Positions 50,113 to 59,433 of a stretch of DNA of 64,000 nucleotides are shown piece after piece (the first letter of the stretch is position 1; each line of letters opens with the position of its first letter). The stretch is from Tabrizicola sp. GTDB taxonomy: Bacteria > Pseudomonadota > Alphaproteobacteria > Rhodobacterales > Rhodobacteraceae. A program made the translations under genes and the position numbers. Below the pieces are notes generated by a model. That model was not told the origin of the DNA, did no database searches, and saw only the letters and a list, made by a program, of their open reading frames with translations. Location of the stretch: contig NZ_JAUXZE010000009.1 of assembly GCF_030694085.1 (NCBI RefSeq), forward strand, positions 186,001 through 250,000. The letters are read 5' to 3'.

Positions 50113-50703
50113 ATGGCCCCGCTCACCGACCGCCCCCGCAGCATCGAGCCGCATCTGGAACTGGCGGGCCGCATCCGCCGCTGGCGCGAGGCGCGGGGCT
50201 GGAACCAGCAGGCGCTGGCCGAGCGGTCGGGCTTTGCGCGATCGACCCTGTCGAAGATCGAGAACGGGCTTCTGTCGCCGACCTTCGAGATCCTGCTGAA
50301 GCTGGCGCAGGGGTTCGACTGCGACCTGTCCGACCTGGTGCGGGCCGAGCCGGTGGCGCTGGTCGGGCGGATGGTGGTGGAACGCGGCACGCCGGGTGCG
50401 GCGATCGACAACCCGAACACCCGGCTATGGCCCCTGGGCGCGGACCTGCGCGGGCGGCCGTTCCAGTCCATGCTGGTCGAGTTCACCCAAGCGGACCTTG
50501 CCGCCTTCGGCGATTGGAACCGGCATCAGACCGACGACATGCTGCATGTGCTGGCGGGCGTGCTGGTCCTGCATACCGAGGGCTATGCGCCAGTCACCCT
50601 TCATCCCGGCGACACGGTGCATTTCGACGGGACGATGCCGCACGCCTGCCTGCGGGGCGGGGCGGACGCTTGCCGCTGCCTGTACGTTTTCGCGCCGCGC
50701 TAA
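50113..50703 (+). CDS. XRE-family regulator with C-terminal cupin domain
   Basis: 196 residues. HTH_3 domain at about 18-72 (RIRRWREARGWNQQALAERSGFARSTLSKIENG split by position) and cupin_2 domain at about 110-190 (TLHPGDTVHFDGTMPHAC). XRE-cupin regulators generally sense a small ligand and control the adjacent catabolic gene. The ATG at 50113 is immediately downstream of the second GGAACATAC repeat and has little room for a ribosome site, so a leaderless or short-leader message is possible. Its stop overlaps the sbtB 3' end by 4 bp. Confidence 0.88.
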   Translation: MAPLTDRPRSIEPHLELAGRIRRWREARGWNQQALAERSGFARSTLSKIENGLLSPTFEILLKLAQGFDCDLSDLVRAEPVALVGRMVVERGTPGAAIDNPNTRLWPLGADLRGRPFQSMLVEFTQADLAAFGDWNRHQTDDMLHVLAGVLVLHTEGYAPVTLHPGDTVHFDGTMPHACLRGGADACRCLYVFAPR

Positions 50704-51008
50704 AAGCGTTCGGCGCGCAGGACCTCGGCATCGGTGACGCCGATCACGCCGATATGCCGGTCGACCACTGCAAAGGCGGCTTCCAGCAGGGCGTCCAGCC
50801 GGTCCGGCCGGATCAGGCAGACCACCGACACCATCCCGTTGCGCCCGACCTGCCCCTCGCGGCTCCAGCGACCCGAGCGGCCCGAACCGCCCAGGACCGG
50901 CAGCACGGTGAAGCCGGTCACCCCGGCTTTTTCCAGCGCCTGCGTCAGGCGGCTTTCCATCGGCGCCTCGATGATGATCTCGACCCGTTTCGCCTTGTGC
51001 GTCTGCAT
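50700..51008 (-). CDS. PII-like regulator SbtB-type
   Basis: 102-residue PII-superfamily protein: KRVEIIIEAPMESRLTQALEKAGVTGFTVLPVLGG, then VCLIRPDRLDALLEAAFAVVD and HIGVIGVTDAEVLRAE (described by segments). The gene starts 3 bp after the SbtA-like transporter stop, the usual SbtA-SbtB order. SbtB proteins bind adenyl nucleotides and gate the bicarbonate transporter. Confidence 0.85.
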   Translation of the reverse strand: MQTHKAKRVEIIIEAPMESRLTQALEKAGVTGFTVLPVLGGSGRSGRWSREGQVGRNGMVSVVCLIRPDRLDALLEAAFAVVDRHIGVIGVTDAEVLRAERF

Positions 51009-51011
51009 GCG

Positions 51012-51989
51012 TCAGCCCCCCACTGCCTGCGCCACGGCCACCCAGGCCGGAATCCCGATCACCAGATTGAACGGGAAAGTCACGCCCAGCGACAGGGTCA
51101 GATAGATCGACGGGTTGGCGTCCGGCAGCGCCACCCGCATCGCGGCGGGCACGGCGATGTAGCTGGCCGACCCCGCCAACACCATCATCAGCGCGACGCC
51201 GCCTGTGGACAGCCCCAGAAGCATCCCCGCCGCCAGCCCGAAGCCCGCGCCCACCACGGGCATCACCAGACCGAAGGCCAGCACCCCCGCCGTCAGCACG
51301 CCCTTGGCGTTGCGCATCCCGCGGCCCGCGACCAGACCCATGTCCAGAAGGAACAGGCACAGCACGCCCTGGAAGGGGGCCACGATGAACGCCTCGATCC
51401 GCTGCATCCCTTGGTCCCCGGTCACAAGGCCGATCAGGAAGGACCCGACCAGCAGGACGATGGACCCGTTCAGCAGGATCTCGCGCCAGAGGTCGGCGTC
51501 CATCTTCTCGGCCCGTCCGCCCGAGCGGGACGCCAGATACAGTGCCGAGATGATCGCCGGAGCCTCCATCGCGGCGGCGACGGCCACCATGTAGCCTTCG
51601 GCGGCCAAACCAGCGGCCTGCAGGACCGAAGACCCGGTGACGAAGGTCACGATCGAGATCGAGCCGTAATGCGCCGCGACGGCGGCGGTGTCAGTGGCGG
51701 AAAGCCGGGTCATGACCTTCAAAAGCGCAAAGGCCGCGAAGGGGATGACAAAGGACAGGATCACGCCCGCAACCAGCGCGGCGACAAGGCGGGCGTCCAA
51801 CCCATGATCGGCCACGGCGACCCCGCCCTTGAAGCCGATGGAGAACAGCAGGTAGATCGACATCCCCTTGGCTACCGCCTCGGGGATGGTCAACTCGCTG
51901 CGCGCAAGGGCCGCGAACAGGCCCAGCGCAAAGCACAGGATCATCGGCGTCAGTAGGTTGGCGCTGGCCAGCGCCAGGATGTCCTGCAT
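51012..51989 (-). CDS. SbtA-like sodium-dependent bicarbonate transporter
   Basis: 325-residue membrane protein with about ten helices in two inverted halves, matching the SbtA/DUF897 family. Helices start at [20 protein letters not shown] and [17 protein letters not shown], and [15 protein letters not shown] and [18 protein letters not shown] are family blocks. The ATG at 51989 follows GGGGGAC by 6 bases. An ATG at 52016 is also open. Bicarbonate import in a heterotroph may feed carboxylases; other anions are possible. Confidence 0.87.
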   Translation of the reverse strand: MQDILALASANLLTPMILCFALGLFAALARSELTIPEAVAKGMSIYLLFSIGFKGGVAVADHGLDARLVAALVAGVILSFVIPFAAFALLKVMTRLSATDTAAVAAHYGSISIVTFVTGSSVLQAAGLAAEGYMVAVAAAMEAPAIISALYLASRSGGRAEKMDADLWREILLNGSIVLLVGSFLIGLVTGDQGMQRIEAFIVAPFQGVLCLFLLDMGLVAGRGMRNAKGVLTAGVLAFGLVMPVVGAGFGLAAGMLLGLSTGGVALMMVLAGSASYIAVPAAMRVALPDANPSIYLTLSLGVTFPFNLVIGIPAWVAVAQAVGG

Positions 51990-52106
51990 ATCTGTCCCCC
52001 GTGCGTTTTGGCCCATATGGCGTATGCCACGGAAACCGCAACCCCAGCCCGCGATAATCCGGTTTCGTTCTTCCCCGACTCACTGGCGACTGCTACAGCT
52101 AGGGGC

Positions 52107-53954
52107 ATGACGCTTCACACCCCCAAGATAACGGGCGCACAGGGCCGTCCGGTGATCCGGCAACTGGACGAGGCCGCGATCAACCGCATCGCGGCGGGCG
52201 AGGTGGTGGAGCGTCCCGCTTCGGCGGTGAAGGAACTTGTGGAAAACGCGCTCGACGCTGGGGCCTCGCGTATCCAGGTGGACATCGCCGATGGCGGCAA
52301 GACGCTGATCCGGGTGACGGATGACGGTTGCGGGATGACGGCCGAGGACCTGCCCCTGGCCCTGTCACGCCATGCCACGTCCAAGATCGACGGGTCGGAC
52401 CTTCTGGACATCCGCAGCTTCGGCTTCCGGGGCGAGGCGCTTCCCAGCTTGGGCGCAGTCGGTCGGCTGACCATCACCTCGCGCGCCGAAGGCGATGCGG
52501 CGCAGATCGCTTGCGAAGGCAGCCGCCTGTCCCCCGTAAAGCCCGCCGCGCTGACCCGTGGCACGGTGGTCGAACTCCGCGACCTGTTCTTCGCCACCCC
52601 GGCGCGGCTGAAATTCCTGCGGTCGGATCGGGCCGAGTTGCAGGCCGTGACCGAGGTGATCCGCCGTCTGGCGATGGCCGAACCCCTGGTCGGCTTCACC
52701 CTGCGCGACGTGACGGGGGGTGAGGCGCGCACCCTGTTCCGCGCCGATCCGGCAAGTGGCGACCTGTTCGACGCGCTTGGGTCCCGCCTTGCCAGCGTCA
52801 TCGGCCGCGACTTCACCGACAACGCGTTGCGGATCGACGCGGAACGTGACGGCCTGCGCCTGCAGGGCTATGCCGCGCTGCCGACCTATTCGCGGGGGTC
52901 ATCGGCGCAGCAATACCTGTTCGTCAACGGCCGCCCGGTGCTGGACCGGATGCTCTATGGTGCGCTGCGGGCGGCCTATTTCGACGTGCTGTCGCGTGAC
53001 CGCCACCCTGCCGCCGTCCTGAACCTGATCGCCGATCCGCAGCGTGTCGACGTGAACGTCCACCCCGCCAAGGCCGAGGTGCGGTTCCGCGAACCCGACG
53101 CGGCGCGGTCGCTGATCATCACCGCGCTGAAATCTGCGCTGACCGGGGCAGGGCATCGTGCGTCGTCAACCGTGGGCACCGCCACGCTGGACGCCTTCCG
53201 CCCCGAACACGTGCGCGTCTACCAGATGGACCGGCCCAGCCCGGCCAGTTTCGCCCGTGCCTTCGCCTTCCAGGCCCCCCAGACCCTTGAAGGCTTTGCC
53301 GAGGCCCCCCAGGCCTCCACCTTCGCGCCGCCCAACGAGGAGAAGGCGCAGCCGCACGACGAGCAGCCCAAGGCGCACCCGCTTGGGGCCGCCCGCGCGC
53401 ACCTGCATGAAAACTACATCGTCGCCCAGACCGCGACCGGCATCGTCATCGTCGACCAGCACGCCGCGCATGAACGCCTGGTCTACGAACGCCTGAAACG
53501 CCAGCAGGCCGAGACCGGCATCCGCGCCCAGGCCCTGCTTATCCCCGAGATCGTCGATCTGTCGCCGACAGACGCCGCCCGCCTGCTGGATGCCGCCCCG
53601 GCGCTGGCCGAGGTCGGCCTGACCATCGAACCCTTCGGCGGCAGCGCCGTGGCGATCCGTGAGACTCCGGCGATCCTTGGCCCGGTCAACGGCGCGGCGC
53701 TGATCCGCGACATCCTCGACGAACTCGCGGACTCTGGCGACAGCACGCTCGTCCGCGCGAAGATCGACGCGATCCTGTCGCGGATGGCCTGTCACGGGTC
53801 CGTCCGCTCCGGCCGCCAGATGCGCCCCGAGGAGATGAACGCCCTTCTGCGCGAGATGGAGGCGACGCCCCTTTCCGGCCAGTGCAACCACGGGCGGCCG
53901 ACCTATGTGGAACTGTCGCTCCACGATATCGAACGCCTGTTCGGTCGCCGATGA
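52107..53954 (+). CDS. mutL: DNA mismatch repair protein MutL
   Basis: 615 residues. GHKL ATPase domain: [16 protein letters not shown] and [12 protein letters not shown]. The C-terminal dimerisation domain carries [12 protein letters not shown], an exact fit to the endonuclease motif DQHA-x2-E-x4-E, so this MutL should nick DNA itself, as in bacteria lacking MutH. I chose the ATG at 52107; the frame opens further upstream. The stop overlaps the rmuC ATG (ATGA). Confidence 0.96.
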   Translation: MTLHTPKITGAQGRPVIRQLDEAAINRIAAGEVVERPASAVKELVENALDAGASRIQVDIADGGKTLIRVTDDGCGMTAEDLPLALSRHATSKIDGSDLLDIRSFGFRGEALPSLGAVGRLTITSRAEGDAAQIACEGSRLSPVKPAALTRGTVVELRDLFFATPARLKFLRSDRAELQAVTEVIRRLAMAEPLVGFTLRDVTGGEARTLFRADPASGDLFDALGSRLASVIGRDFTDNALRIDAERDGLRLQGYAALPTYSRGSSAQQYLFVNGRPVLDRMLYGALRAAYFDVLSRDRHPAAVLNLIADPQRVDVNVHPAKAEVRFREPDAARSLIITALKSALTGAGHRASSTVGTATLDAFRPEHVRVYQMDRPSPASFARAFAFQAPQTLEGFAEAPQASTFAPPNEEKAQPHDEQPKAHPLGAARAHLHENYIVAQTATGIVIVDQHAAHERLVYERLKRQQAETGIRAQALLIPEIVDLSPTDAARLLDAAPALAEVGLTIEPFGGSAVAIRETPAILGPVNGAALIRDILDELADSGDSTLVRAKIDAILSRMACHGSVRSGRQMRPEEMNALLREMEATPLSGQCNHGRPTYVELSLHDIERLFGRR

Positions 53955-55111
53955 TCACGCTTTTTGGCCAGACCTACGCGTGGAACGACCCCGAGATCCT
54001 GCTTCTCGGCGCGGTCGCCTTGATCTTCGTCGTGCTTCTTGTCCTGATCCTGCGCAGCGTGAACCGCTCCGCCACGGCGGCAGAACCCTTGATGCGCGAA
54101 ATCGGCTGGCTTTCCAGCCGGTTGCAGCAGCTGGGTGATGGGCAGGAACGGCTGGCGGGGGGCCTCCACCATGTCAGCGAGGCGCAGGCCGTCAGCCAGA
54201 CCGCCATGTTGCAGGTGATGGAGCAGCGGCTGGCCGAAGTTCAACGCCAGATGACCGAGGCCCTGCATGGCACCTCGACCCGCACGGCGCGGTCATTGGG
54301 AGAGTTGCAGACCCGGCTGGAAACCATCGACAAGGCGCAGGCCAATATCGAAAAGCTGTCGGGCAACGTCCTTTCCCTGCAGGACATCCTGTCGAACAAG
54401 CAAACGCGTGGCGCCTTCGGGGAAATCCAGCTGCATGACATCGTGCAGAAGGCCTTGCCGAAGGACGCCTACACGATGCAGGCGACGCTTTCGAACGGCC
54501 GCCGCGCCGACTGCCTGATCCACCTGCCGAACCCTCCCGGCCCCATCGTCATCGACGCCAAGTTCCCGCTGGAGGCCTATGAGGCAATCCGCCGCGCCGA
54601 CACACCCCGAGGCGTCACCGAAGCCGCGCAAGCAATGCGCACCGCCGTCCGCGCCCATATCCGGGCCATTTCCGAGAAATACATCGTCGAGGGCGAAACG
54701 GCGGACGGCGCGCTGATGTTCCTGCCCTCGGAAGCGGTCTATGCCGAACTGCACGCGAACTTCCCCGAACTTGTGCGCGAGGGGTTCGCGGTGAAGGTCT
54801 GGATCGTGTCACCGACCACCTGCATGGCCACACTGAACACGATGCGGGCGGTGCTGAAGGACGCAAGGATGCGCGAACAGGCCGGGGCGATCCGCAAGGA
54901 ACTGGCGCTGCTTTATGCCGACGTGGACCGTTTGGGCACCCGTGTCGAAAGCCTGGACCGCCACTTCGGCCAGGCGGCAAAGGACATCGAGGACATCAAG
55001 ATCTCGTCCGAAAAGGCCGGGAAACGCGCCCGGCGGCTGGACAACTTCGACTTCGAGGAACTGGCGCCGGACACCCCCGCCAAGGTGATCGGCCCCACCG
55101 CCGCCGAGTGA
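53951..55111 (+). CDS. rmuC: DNA recombination protein RmuC
   Basis: 386 residues. A single membrane anchor near residues 15-36 is followed by a long coiled-coil (about 45-150, [22 protein letters not shown] and on) and the RmuC nuclease-like domain ([43 protein letters not shown]). It is translationally coupled to mutL. Confidence 0.94.
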   Translation: MITLFGQTYAWNDPEILLLGAVALIFVVLLVLILRSVNRSATAAEPLMREIGWLSSRLQQLGDGQERLAGGLHHVSEAQAVSQTAMLQVMEQRLAEVQRQMTEALHGTSTRTARSLGELQTRLETIDKAQANIEKLSGNVLSLQDILSNKQTRGAFGEIQLHDIVQKALPKDAYTMQATLSNGRRADCLIHLPNPPGPIVIDAKFPLEAYEAIRRADTPRGVTEAAQAMRTAVRAHIRAISEKYIVEGETADGALMFLPSEAVYAELHANFPELVREGFAVKVWIVSPTTCMATLNTMRAVLKDARMREQAGAIRKELALLYADVDRLGTRVESLDRHFGQAAKDIEDIKISSEKAGKRARRLDNFDFEELAPDTPAKVIGPTAAE

Positions 55112-55115
55112 CGCA

Positions 55116-55157
55116 CGTAGGGTGGGCGGTCCCGCTTGCGGGTTCGCCCACCGCCCG
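55116..55157. repeat. CGTAGGGTGGGC palindromic repeat, copy 1
   Basis: CGTAGGGTGGGCG and CGCCCACC enclose a smaller hairpin CCCGC/GCGGG. It lies between rmuC and hutD. A shorter copy is at 62011-62035. Confidence 0.6.
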
Positions 55158-55170
55158 CCCAAGGAGAACC

Positions 55171-55698
55171 ATGCTCCACCTGACCCCCGCCGACTACCGC
55201 GTCCAGCCCTGGAAGAACGGTCGCGGCACCACGACCGAGCTCCTGCATCTGACCGACCCTGCCGGGACGACGCTCATGCGCTTGTCCTGCGCCTCGGTGG
55301 TCGAGGATGGCCCCTTCTCGCTGTTTCCCGGACTCGAGCGGAACCTCACGGTCCTGACTGGCACGGGCTTCCGCCTGACCGGCCCGGACCTGAACCTGCG
55401 CTGCGACCCCTTGGTCCCGGTGTCCTTTCCCGGCGACGTCGAGACCTGGGCCAGCGAAACCAATGGCCAGCCCTCCGACGACTTCAACGTGATGACCGCT
55501 CGCCACCTGCCCCGGCCCGAAGTGACCGTGGTCCAGAACGCTTCCCTTCCAGTCGGCGGCAGTCTCGCGTTGTATGCCCTGGCGCCGTGCCGGGTGAACG
55601 GCAAGGATATCGCTACCGGCGACCTGCTGCTGACGACAGAACCCGCCCACCTTTCGGGGGACGGGTTCCTGATCGCGGTCCGATCTTTCGGCCTTTAG
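55171..55698 (+). CDS. HutD/Ves family protein
   Basis: 175-residue cupin-like protein of the HutD (Ves) family. Start segment QPWKNGRGTTTELLHLTDP, middle FSLFPGLERNLTVLTGTGFRL and DDFNVMTARH are typical. HutD is associated with histidine utilisation but its role is unclear, and no other hut genes are seen here. AAGGAG lies 5 bases before the ATG. It converges on chrR with a 4-bp overlap. Confidence 0.88.
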   Translation: MLHLTPADYRVQPWKNGRGTTTELLHLTDPAGTTLMRLSCASVVEDGPFSLFPGLERNLTVLTGTGFRLTGPDLNLRCDPLVPVSFPGDVETWASETNGQPSDDFNVMTARHLPRPEVTVVQNASLPVGGSLALYALAPCRVNGKDIATGDLLLTTEPAHLSGDGFLIAVRSFGL

Positions 55699-56339
55699 AT
55701 CCGCAGCAGCGGCTGTGCCAGACGGGGCAGCAGCCCCCGGAACCGCAGCGGCGCATCCGTCGCCGCCAGGCAGATGCAGTCCTGCCCTGCCAGCGCAACC
55801 GGAGTGTGCTCAAGGTCCTCATCGGCAATCTCGATATCGCCGCGGGCGAAGCGGTCGTTGTCGTCGGCAAAGGCACCCTGCAGGACCAGCGTCAGTTCCA
55901 TCCCGCGGTGGCCGTGGTCCGGCACCGCCTTGCCCGCCGGGATGAACAGCAGCCGTGCCGAGGCATCCTTGCCGGTTGGCAGGATCGCCTGCTTCACGCC
56001 GCCGCCGACCTTGCGCCAGCGCACTGCCGACAGGTCGCCACCGATATAGTCGGCCAAGGGCGCCGGGAAGATTCCCGCCGGCCGCAACGGGTCGGTCCGC
56101 GTCGCCTGCGGCAGCCCTTCGATCCGCGCCAGTGTCCGGGACAAGGCATCCTCGCCCATCGCGATCTCGTCCGCTTCCTCCAGAAGCGTCCCGCCCACTG
56201 CATCAAATGCCCCCAACCGCGCCCGGCACTCGTCGCACAGCGACACATGCGTGGCGACAACCAGGTTGAACGCCTCGGGCAGCTGGCCGGCCGCATAGCC
56301 CATCAAGAGCTGGTCCGAGAGATGGTGGCGTATTGTCAT
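55695..56339 (-). CDS. chrR: ChrR-type zinc anti-sigma factor
   Basis: 214 residues. The N-terminal zinc anti-sigma domain has His6, His31, Cys35 and Cys38, the same numbering as the zinc ligands of Rhodobacter sphaeroides ChrR. The C-terminal cupin domain has DHGHRGMELT (His142, His144, Glu148) and EHTP (His178), each one position from the R. sphaeroides metal ligands. ChrR holds RpoE inactive until singlet oxygen is present. It follows rpoE by 12 bp. Confidence 0.95.
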   Translation of the reverse strand: MTIRHHLSDQLLMGYAAGQLPEAFNLVVATHVSLCDECRARLGAFDAVGGTLLEEADEIAMGEDALSRTLARIEGLPQATRTDPLRPAGIFPAPLADYIGGDLSAVRWRKVGGGVKQAILPTGKDASARLLFIPAGKAVPDHGHRGMELTLVLQGAFADDNDRFARGDIEIADEDLEHTPVALAGQDCICLAATDAPLRFRGLLPRLAQPLLRI

Positions 56340-56351
56340 GTCCCTAGTCCT

Positions 56352-56972
56352 TCAACCCATCTGGTGGCGCAGCTTGTCCAGCGCCAGCCGTATCCGCGAT
56401 TTGATCGTCCCCAGGGGAAGCCCCGTTTCGGCGGCAATCTCGCTGTGCGAGAGGTCGCCGTAAAAGGCGCGTTCGATCAGTGTCCTTTGCGGCGCAGGCA
56501 ACGCCGCGAGCGCGCGCCCCAGCCGTTCCGTCTCTTGCTGGGCTTCCAGAACTTCGGCCATGTCAGGCTCGGGCTCTGGTCCCCAATCCAATTCCTCCGG
56601 CTCGGCCCGCCGCGACTTGCGCAGCGCGTCGATCCGCCGGTTGCGGGCGATGGTATAGACCCAGGTCGCCACGCTGGCGCGGGTCGGGTCGAAGAGATGC
56701 GACTTCTGCCACAGCGTTGCCATGACGTCCTGCGCACATTCCTCGGCCAGCGCCGCACCCGCCCCCGACTTCATCAGGAAGGCCTTCACCCGTGGGGCGA
56801 AGTGCCGGAACAGCGCCGCAAAGGCCGCCTTGTCCTGATGGTCGCGCACCTTCACCAGAAGGGCGGCCCAGTCTGTCTCGTCCTCCGCCTTCGCCAACGA
56901 TCCGTCCTTCTTCTGCCGCGAACCGACCCGTGTCACCGGCCCCGAGGGCACCGGCGGCATGGCCTGTTCCGT
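56352..56972 (-). CDS. rpoE: ECF sigma factor RpoE (singlet-oxygen type)
   Basis: 206-residue group IV sigma factor. Region 2 is about residues 45-110 (LFRHFAPRVKAFLMKSG, DVMATLWQKSHLFDPTRASVATWVYTIARNRRIDALRK) and region 4 about 145-203 (LPAPQRTLIERAFYGDLSHSEIAAETGLPLGTIKSR). An ORF extends to 57110, but the sigma-E promoter -10 at 57007-57012 lies inside that extension, so translation must start later. The ATG at 56972 (MTEQAMPP) is the best choice. It pairs with chrR. Confidence 0.93.
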   Translation of the reverse strand, partial: TEQAMPPVPSGPVTRVGSRQKKDGSLAKAEDETDWAALLVKVRDHQDKAAFAALFRHFAPRVKAFLMKSGAGAALAEECAQDVMATLWQKSHLFDPTRASVATWVYTIARNRRIDALRKSRRAEPEELDWGPEPEPDMAEVLEAQQETERLGRALAALPAPQRTLIERAFYGDLSHSEIAAETGLPLGTIKSRIRLALDKLRHQMG

Positions 56973-57006
56973 CATAGCGACTCTGCTGGCGTCAAGCATC
57001 ATGCAG

Positions 57007-57036
57007 CTTCTACGCCGGCAACCCGCAGCCGGATCA
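57007..57036 (-). promoter_or_regulatory. Sigma-E promoter of rpoE-chrR
   Basis: Minus strand TGATCC (57036-57031), 18-bp spacer, TAGAAG (57012-57007). It matches the Rhodobacter sphaeroides RpoE consensus TGATCC-N18-TAAGA and implies autoregulation. Confidence 0.82.
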
Positions 57037-57178
57037 TTTTTCAGCGATCTGGAGCGGCCGAGCAACAAGTCAAGGGAAAGTGTCAACTTCGATTGACAGT
57101 TATTTGGCATCTGTCACGGTGACGGAACCTGACAGGAAACCTTGTTCGCACCTCAACCTCGCAAGCTTGGGGTCAGGG

Positions 57179-57208
57179 TGATCCGATCAGGCGCGCGTTG
57201 CGTAACCC
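57179..57208 (+). promoter_or_regulatory. Sigma-E promoter of the flavoprotein operon
   Basis: Plus strand TGATCC (57179-57184), 18-bp spacer, TAACCC (57203-57208), ending 32 bp before the ATG at 57241. Same consensus as the rpoE promoter on the other strand. Confidence 0.78.
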
Positions 57209-57240
57209 AGTGAACAGAATATCCAGGGAAGCCCTCTTAG

Positions 57241-58536
57241 ATGCCTTTCGAACAGTTCGGTAACACCCCCCGCCGCATCGCCGTGATCGGGGGGGGCATT
57301 TCCGGCATGGCCGCAGCGCACATGCTGGCCGACCGCAATTCGGTCGTCCTGTTCGAGGCAGAGCCGCGGCTGGGTGGTCATGCCCGCACGGTGATCGCGG
57401 GCAAGCGCCGCGACCAGCCTGTCGACACCGGCTTCATCGTCTTCAACCGGGTGAACTATCCGCATCTCGTGCGGCTGTTCGAAAAGCTTGACGTGCCGGT
57501 CACCGAAAGCAGCATGTCCTTCGGCGCCTCGATCCGGGGCGGCGCGGTGGAATACGGGCTGGCCTCGATGGACTCGATCTTCGCCCAGCGCAAGAACGCC
57601 TTCAACCCGCGCTTCCTGCGGATGCTGTCGGACATCCTGCACTTCAACCGCAACGCCGAGGCCGTCGCGAACGACCCCTCCATGACCATCCGCGAGCTTC
57701 TCTCCCGGCTGGGCACCGGCAGCTATTTCCGCGACCATTACATCACCCCGTTTTCGGGTGCGATCTGGTCCACGCCGACCTCGGGCATCCTCGACTTCCC
57801 CGCGCAGGCCCTGGTCCGTTTCTTCCGCAACCACGCGCTGATGGACGTCGAAGGGCAGCACCAGTGGTACACGGTCAAGGGCGGCTCGGTGCAATACGTC
57901 CAGCGCCTGCAGGCCGCGATGACCGCGCAGGGTGTCGACATCCGCACCGCCACCCCGATCGCATCTGTGCGGCGCGAAGCCGGTTCGGTCTTCGTCCGCG
58001 CGACGGGCTGCGAACCCGAGCTTTTCGACGACGTGATCTTCGCCACCCATTCCGACATCACGCTGAAGCTTCTGGCCGACGGCACGCCCGAGGAAACCGG
58101 GGCTCTCGCCGCGATCCGCTATCAGCCGAACGAGGCGGTTCTGCACTCCGACGCCTCGCTGATGCCCCGGTCGCGCAAGGTCTGGTCCTCCTGGTCCTAC
58201 GTCGAACCCAAGACCGGCCCGGGCGAACGCATCGACCTGACCTACTGGATGAACTCCCTGCAGCCGATCCCGCAGGACGACCCGCTGTTCGTGACGCTGA
58301 ACACCACGCGCCCGATCCGGGACGAGCTGATCCACGATGTGAACACCTTCCACCACCCGGTCTTCGACGTCGCCGCCTTCGCGGCCCAGGACCGCATCCG
58401 CACGACGAACGGCACCCGCAACACCTGGTTCTGCGGCGCATGGATGAAGAACGGCTTCCACGAGGACGGCTTCGCTTCGGCGGTGGACGTGGTGCAGGCG
58501 ATGGCGGAACGGCACGCCTTCCGGCTTGTCGCATGA
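57241..58536 (+). CDS. FAD-dependent amine-oxidase-like protein, sigma-E operon
   Basis: 431-residue flavoprotein with an N-terminal dinucleotide fold (AVIGGGISGMAAAHMLADRN) and GGHARTV, followed by DTGFIVFNRVNYPHL. This is the flavin amine oxidase / NAD(P)-binding group often found with cyclopropane or furan fatty acid genes. In R. sphaeroides a sigma-E operon of the same gene order is known, which supports a role in modifying membrane fatty acids under singlet oxygen. The exact reaction cannot be read. First gene of a five-gene operon; overlaps DUF1365 by 4 bp. Confidence 0.87.
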   Translation: MPFEQFGNTPRRIAVIGGGISGMAAAHMLADRNSVVLFEAEPRLGGHARTVIAGKRRDQPVDTGFIVFNRVNYPHLVRLFEKLDVPVTESSMSFGASIRGGAVEYGLASMDSIFAQRKNAFNPRFLRMLSDILHFNRNAEAVANDPSMTIRELLSRLGTGSYFRDHYITPFSGAIWSTPTSGILDFPAQALVRFFRNHALMDVEGQHQWYTVKGGSVQYVQRLQAAMTAQGVDIRTATPIASVRREAGSVFVRATGCEPELFDDVIFATHSDITLKLLADGTPEETGALAAIRYQPNEAVLHSDASLMPRSRKVWSSWSYVEPKTGPGERIDLTYWMNSLQPIPQDDPLFVTLNTTRPIRDELIHDVNTFHHPVFDVAAFAAQDRIRTTNGTRNTWFCGAWMKNGFHEDGFASAVDVVQAMAERHAFRLVA

Positions 58537-59297
58537 CCGAAAGCGGACATACTTGGGTCCAGCGGATTCCGGCGGAAACCTTCCACGGCCGCAAGGGCGC
58601 CGTGAAGAACGCCTTCCGCTATTCGGTGGACTACCTGCTGCTCGACCCCGCCAGGGCCAAAGGTCCCACCCTGTTTTCGCGGAACAAGGGCAACCTGATG
58701 TCGGTCCATGATGCCGACCACGGCGGCATGCCGGGTCAGGGCACCGGCGCCCAATGGGCCCGCGAGGTGCTGACCCAGCACAACCTTGCGCACGACCGCC
58801 TCCTTCTCCTCGCCCAGCCTCGACTTCTGGGCCATGTCTTCAACCCGGTCTCGTTCTGGCTGTCCTACGATCACCTCGGCCACCTCCGTGCCGTGATCGC
58901 CGAGGTGACGAACACCTACGGCGACCGCCATTCCTATCTCTGCCACCGCGAGGATCGCGCGCCGATCAGCCGCGAGGACACGATCCAGGCGCAGAAGATC
59001 TTCCACGTCTCGCCCTTCCAGCCCGTCACCGGCACCTACACCTTCCGCTTCGACATCAAGCCCGACCGGATCGGCATCTGGATCGACTACACCACCCCCG
59101 GCGGCGGTCTTTTCACCAACCTGATCGGCCCGCGCCAGCCCCTGACCAACCGCGGCATCCTCGCCTCTGCCCTCCGCCGCCCCTTCGGCTCGCGCCGCGT
59201 CCTGGCGCTGATCCACTGGCAGGCGCTGAAGCTGTGGCTGAAGAAGGTCAAGTTCCACGGCCGCCCAACGCCGCCCGCCGAAGACATCTCGCGCTGA
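58533..59297 (+). CDS. DUF1365 family protein
   Basis: 254-residue protein of the DUF1365 family: RKGAVKNAFRYSVDYLLLD, GHVFNPVSFWLSYDH, EVTNTYGDRHSYL and KIFHVSPFQPVTGTYTFRF are conserved blocks. DUF1365 genes habitually follow this flavoprotein family and cyclopropane synthase-like methyltransferases, pointing to lipid modification. The ATG overlaps the upstream stop as ATGA. Confidence 0.9.
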   Translation: MTESGHTWVQRIPAETFHGRKGAVKNAFRYSVDYLLLDPARAKGPTLFSRNKGNLMSVHDADHGGMPGQGTGAQWAREVLTQHNLAHDRLLLLAQPRLLGHVFNPVSFWLSYDHLGHLRAVIAEVTNTYGDRHSYLCHREDRAPISREDTIQAQKIFHVSPFQPVTGTYTFRFDIKPDRIGIWIDYTTPGGGLFTNLIGPRQPLTNRGILASALRRPFGSRRVLALIHWQALKLWLKKVKFHGRPTPPAEDISR

Positions 59298-59314
59298 TGC
59301 GCCAGCCTGTCGCC

Positions 59315-59347
59315 TTTCACATTTGCCCAAATATCCCCGCCGGAGGC
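59315..59347 (-). repeat. 33-bp Rhodobacterales-type repeat, copy 2 (inverted)
   Basis: On the minus strand begins GCCTCCGGCGGGGATATTTG and ends TGAAA. Three mismatches to the copy at 26523-26555. It lies in the 136-bp gap within the sigma-E operon, between DUF1365 and the MFS gene. Confidence 0.65.
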
Positions 59348-59433
59348 CTGGACCCGAGCCGGGTGCGCGCCCTTCGCGCGCAGAGGCGAGACAAAAGGCT
59401 TGCGCCGCAAGGCGCTCAATTCAATAGCCGCCG

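Noticed and set aside
56973..57110. N-terminal extension of RpoE from 56972 to 57110
   Set aside because: It contains the sigma-E promoter elements, so it lies upstream of the transcription start.
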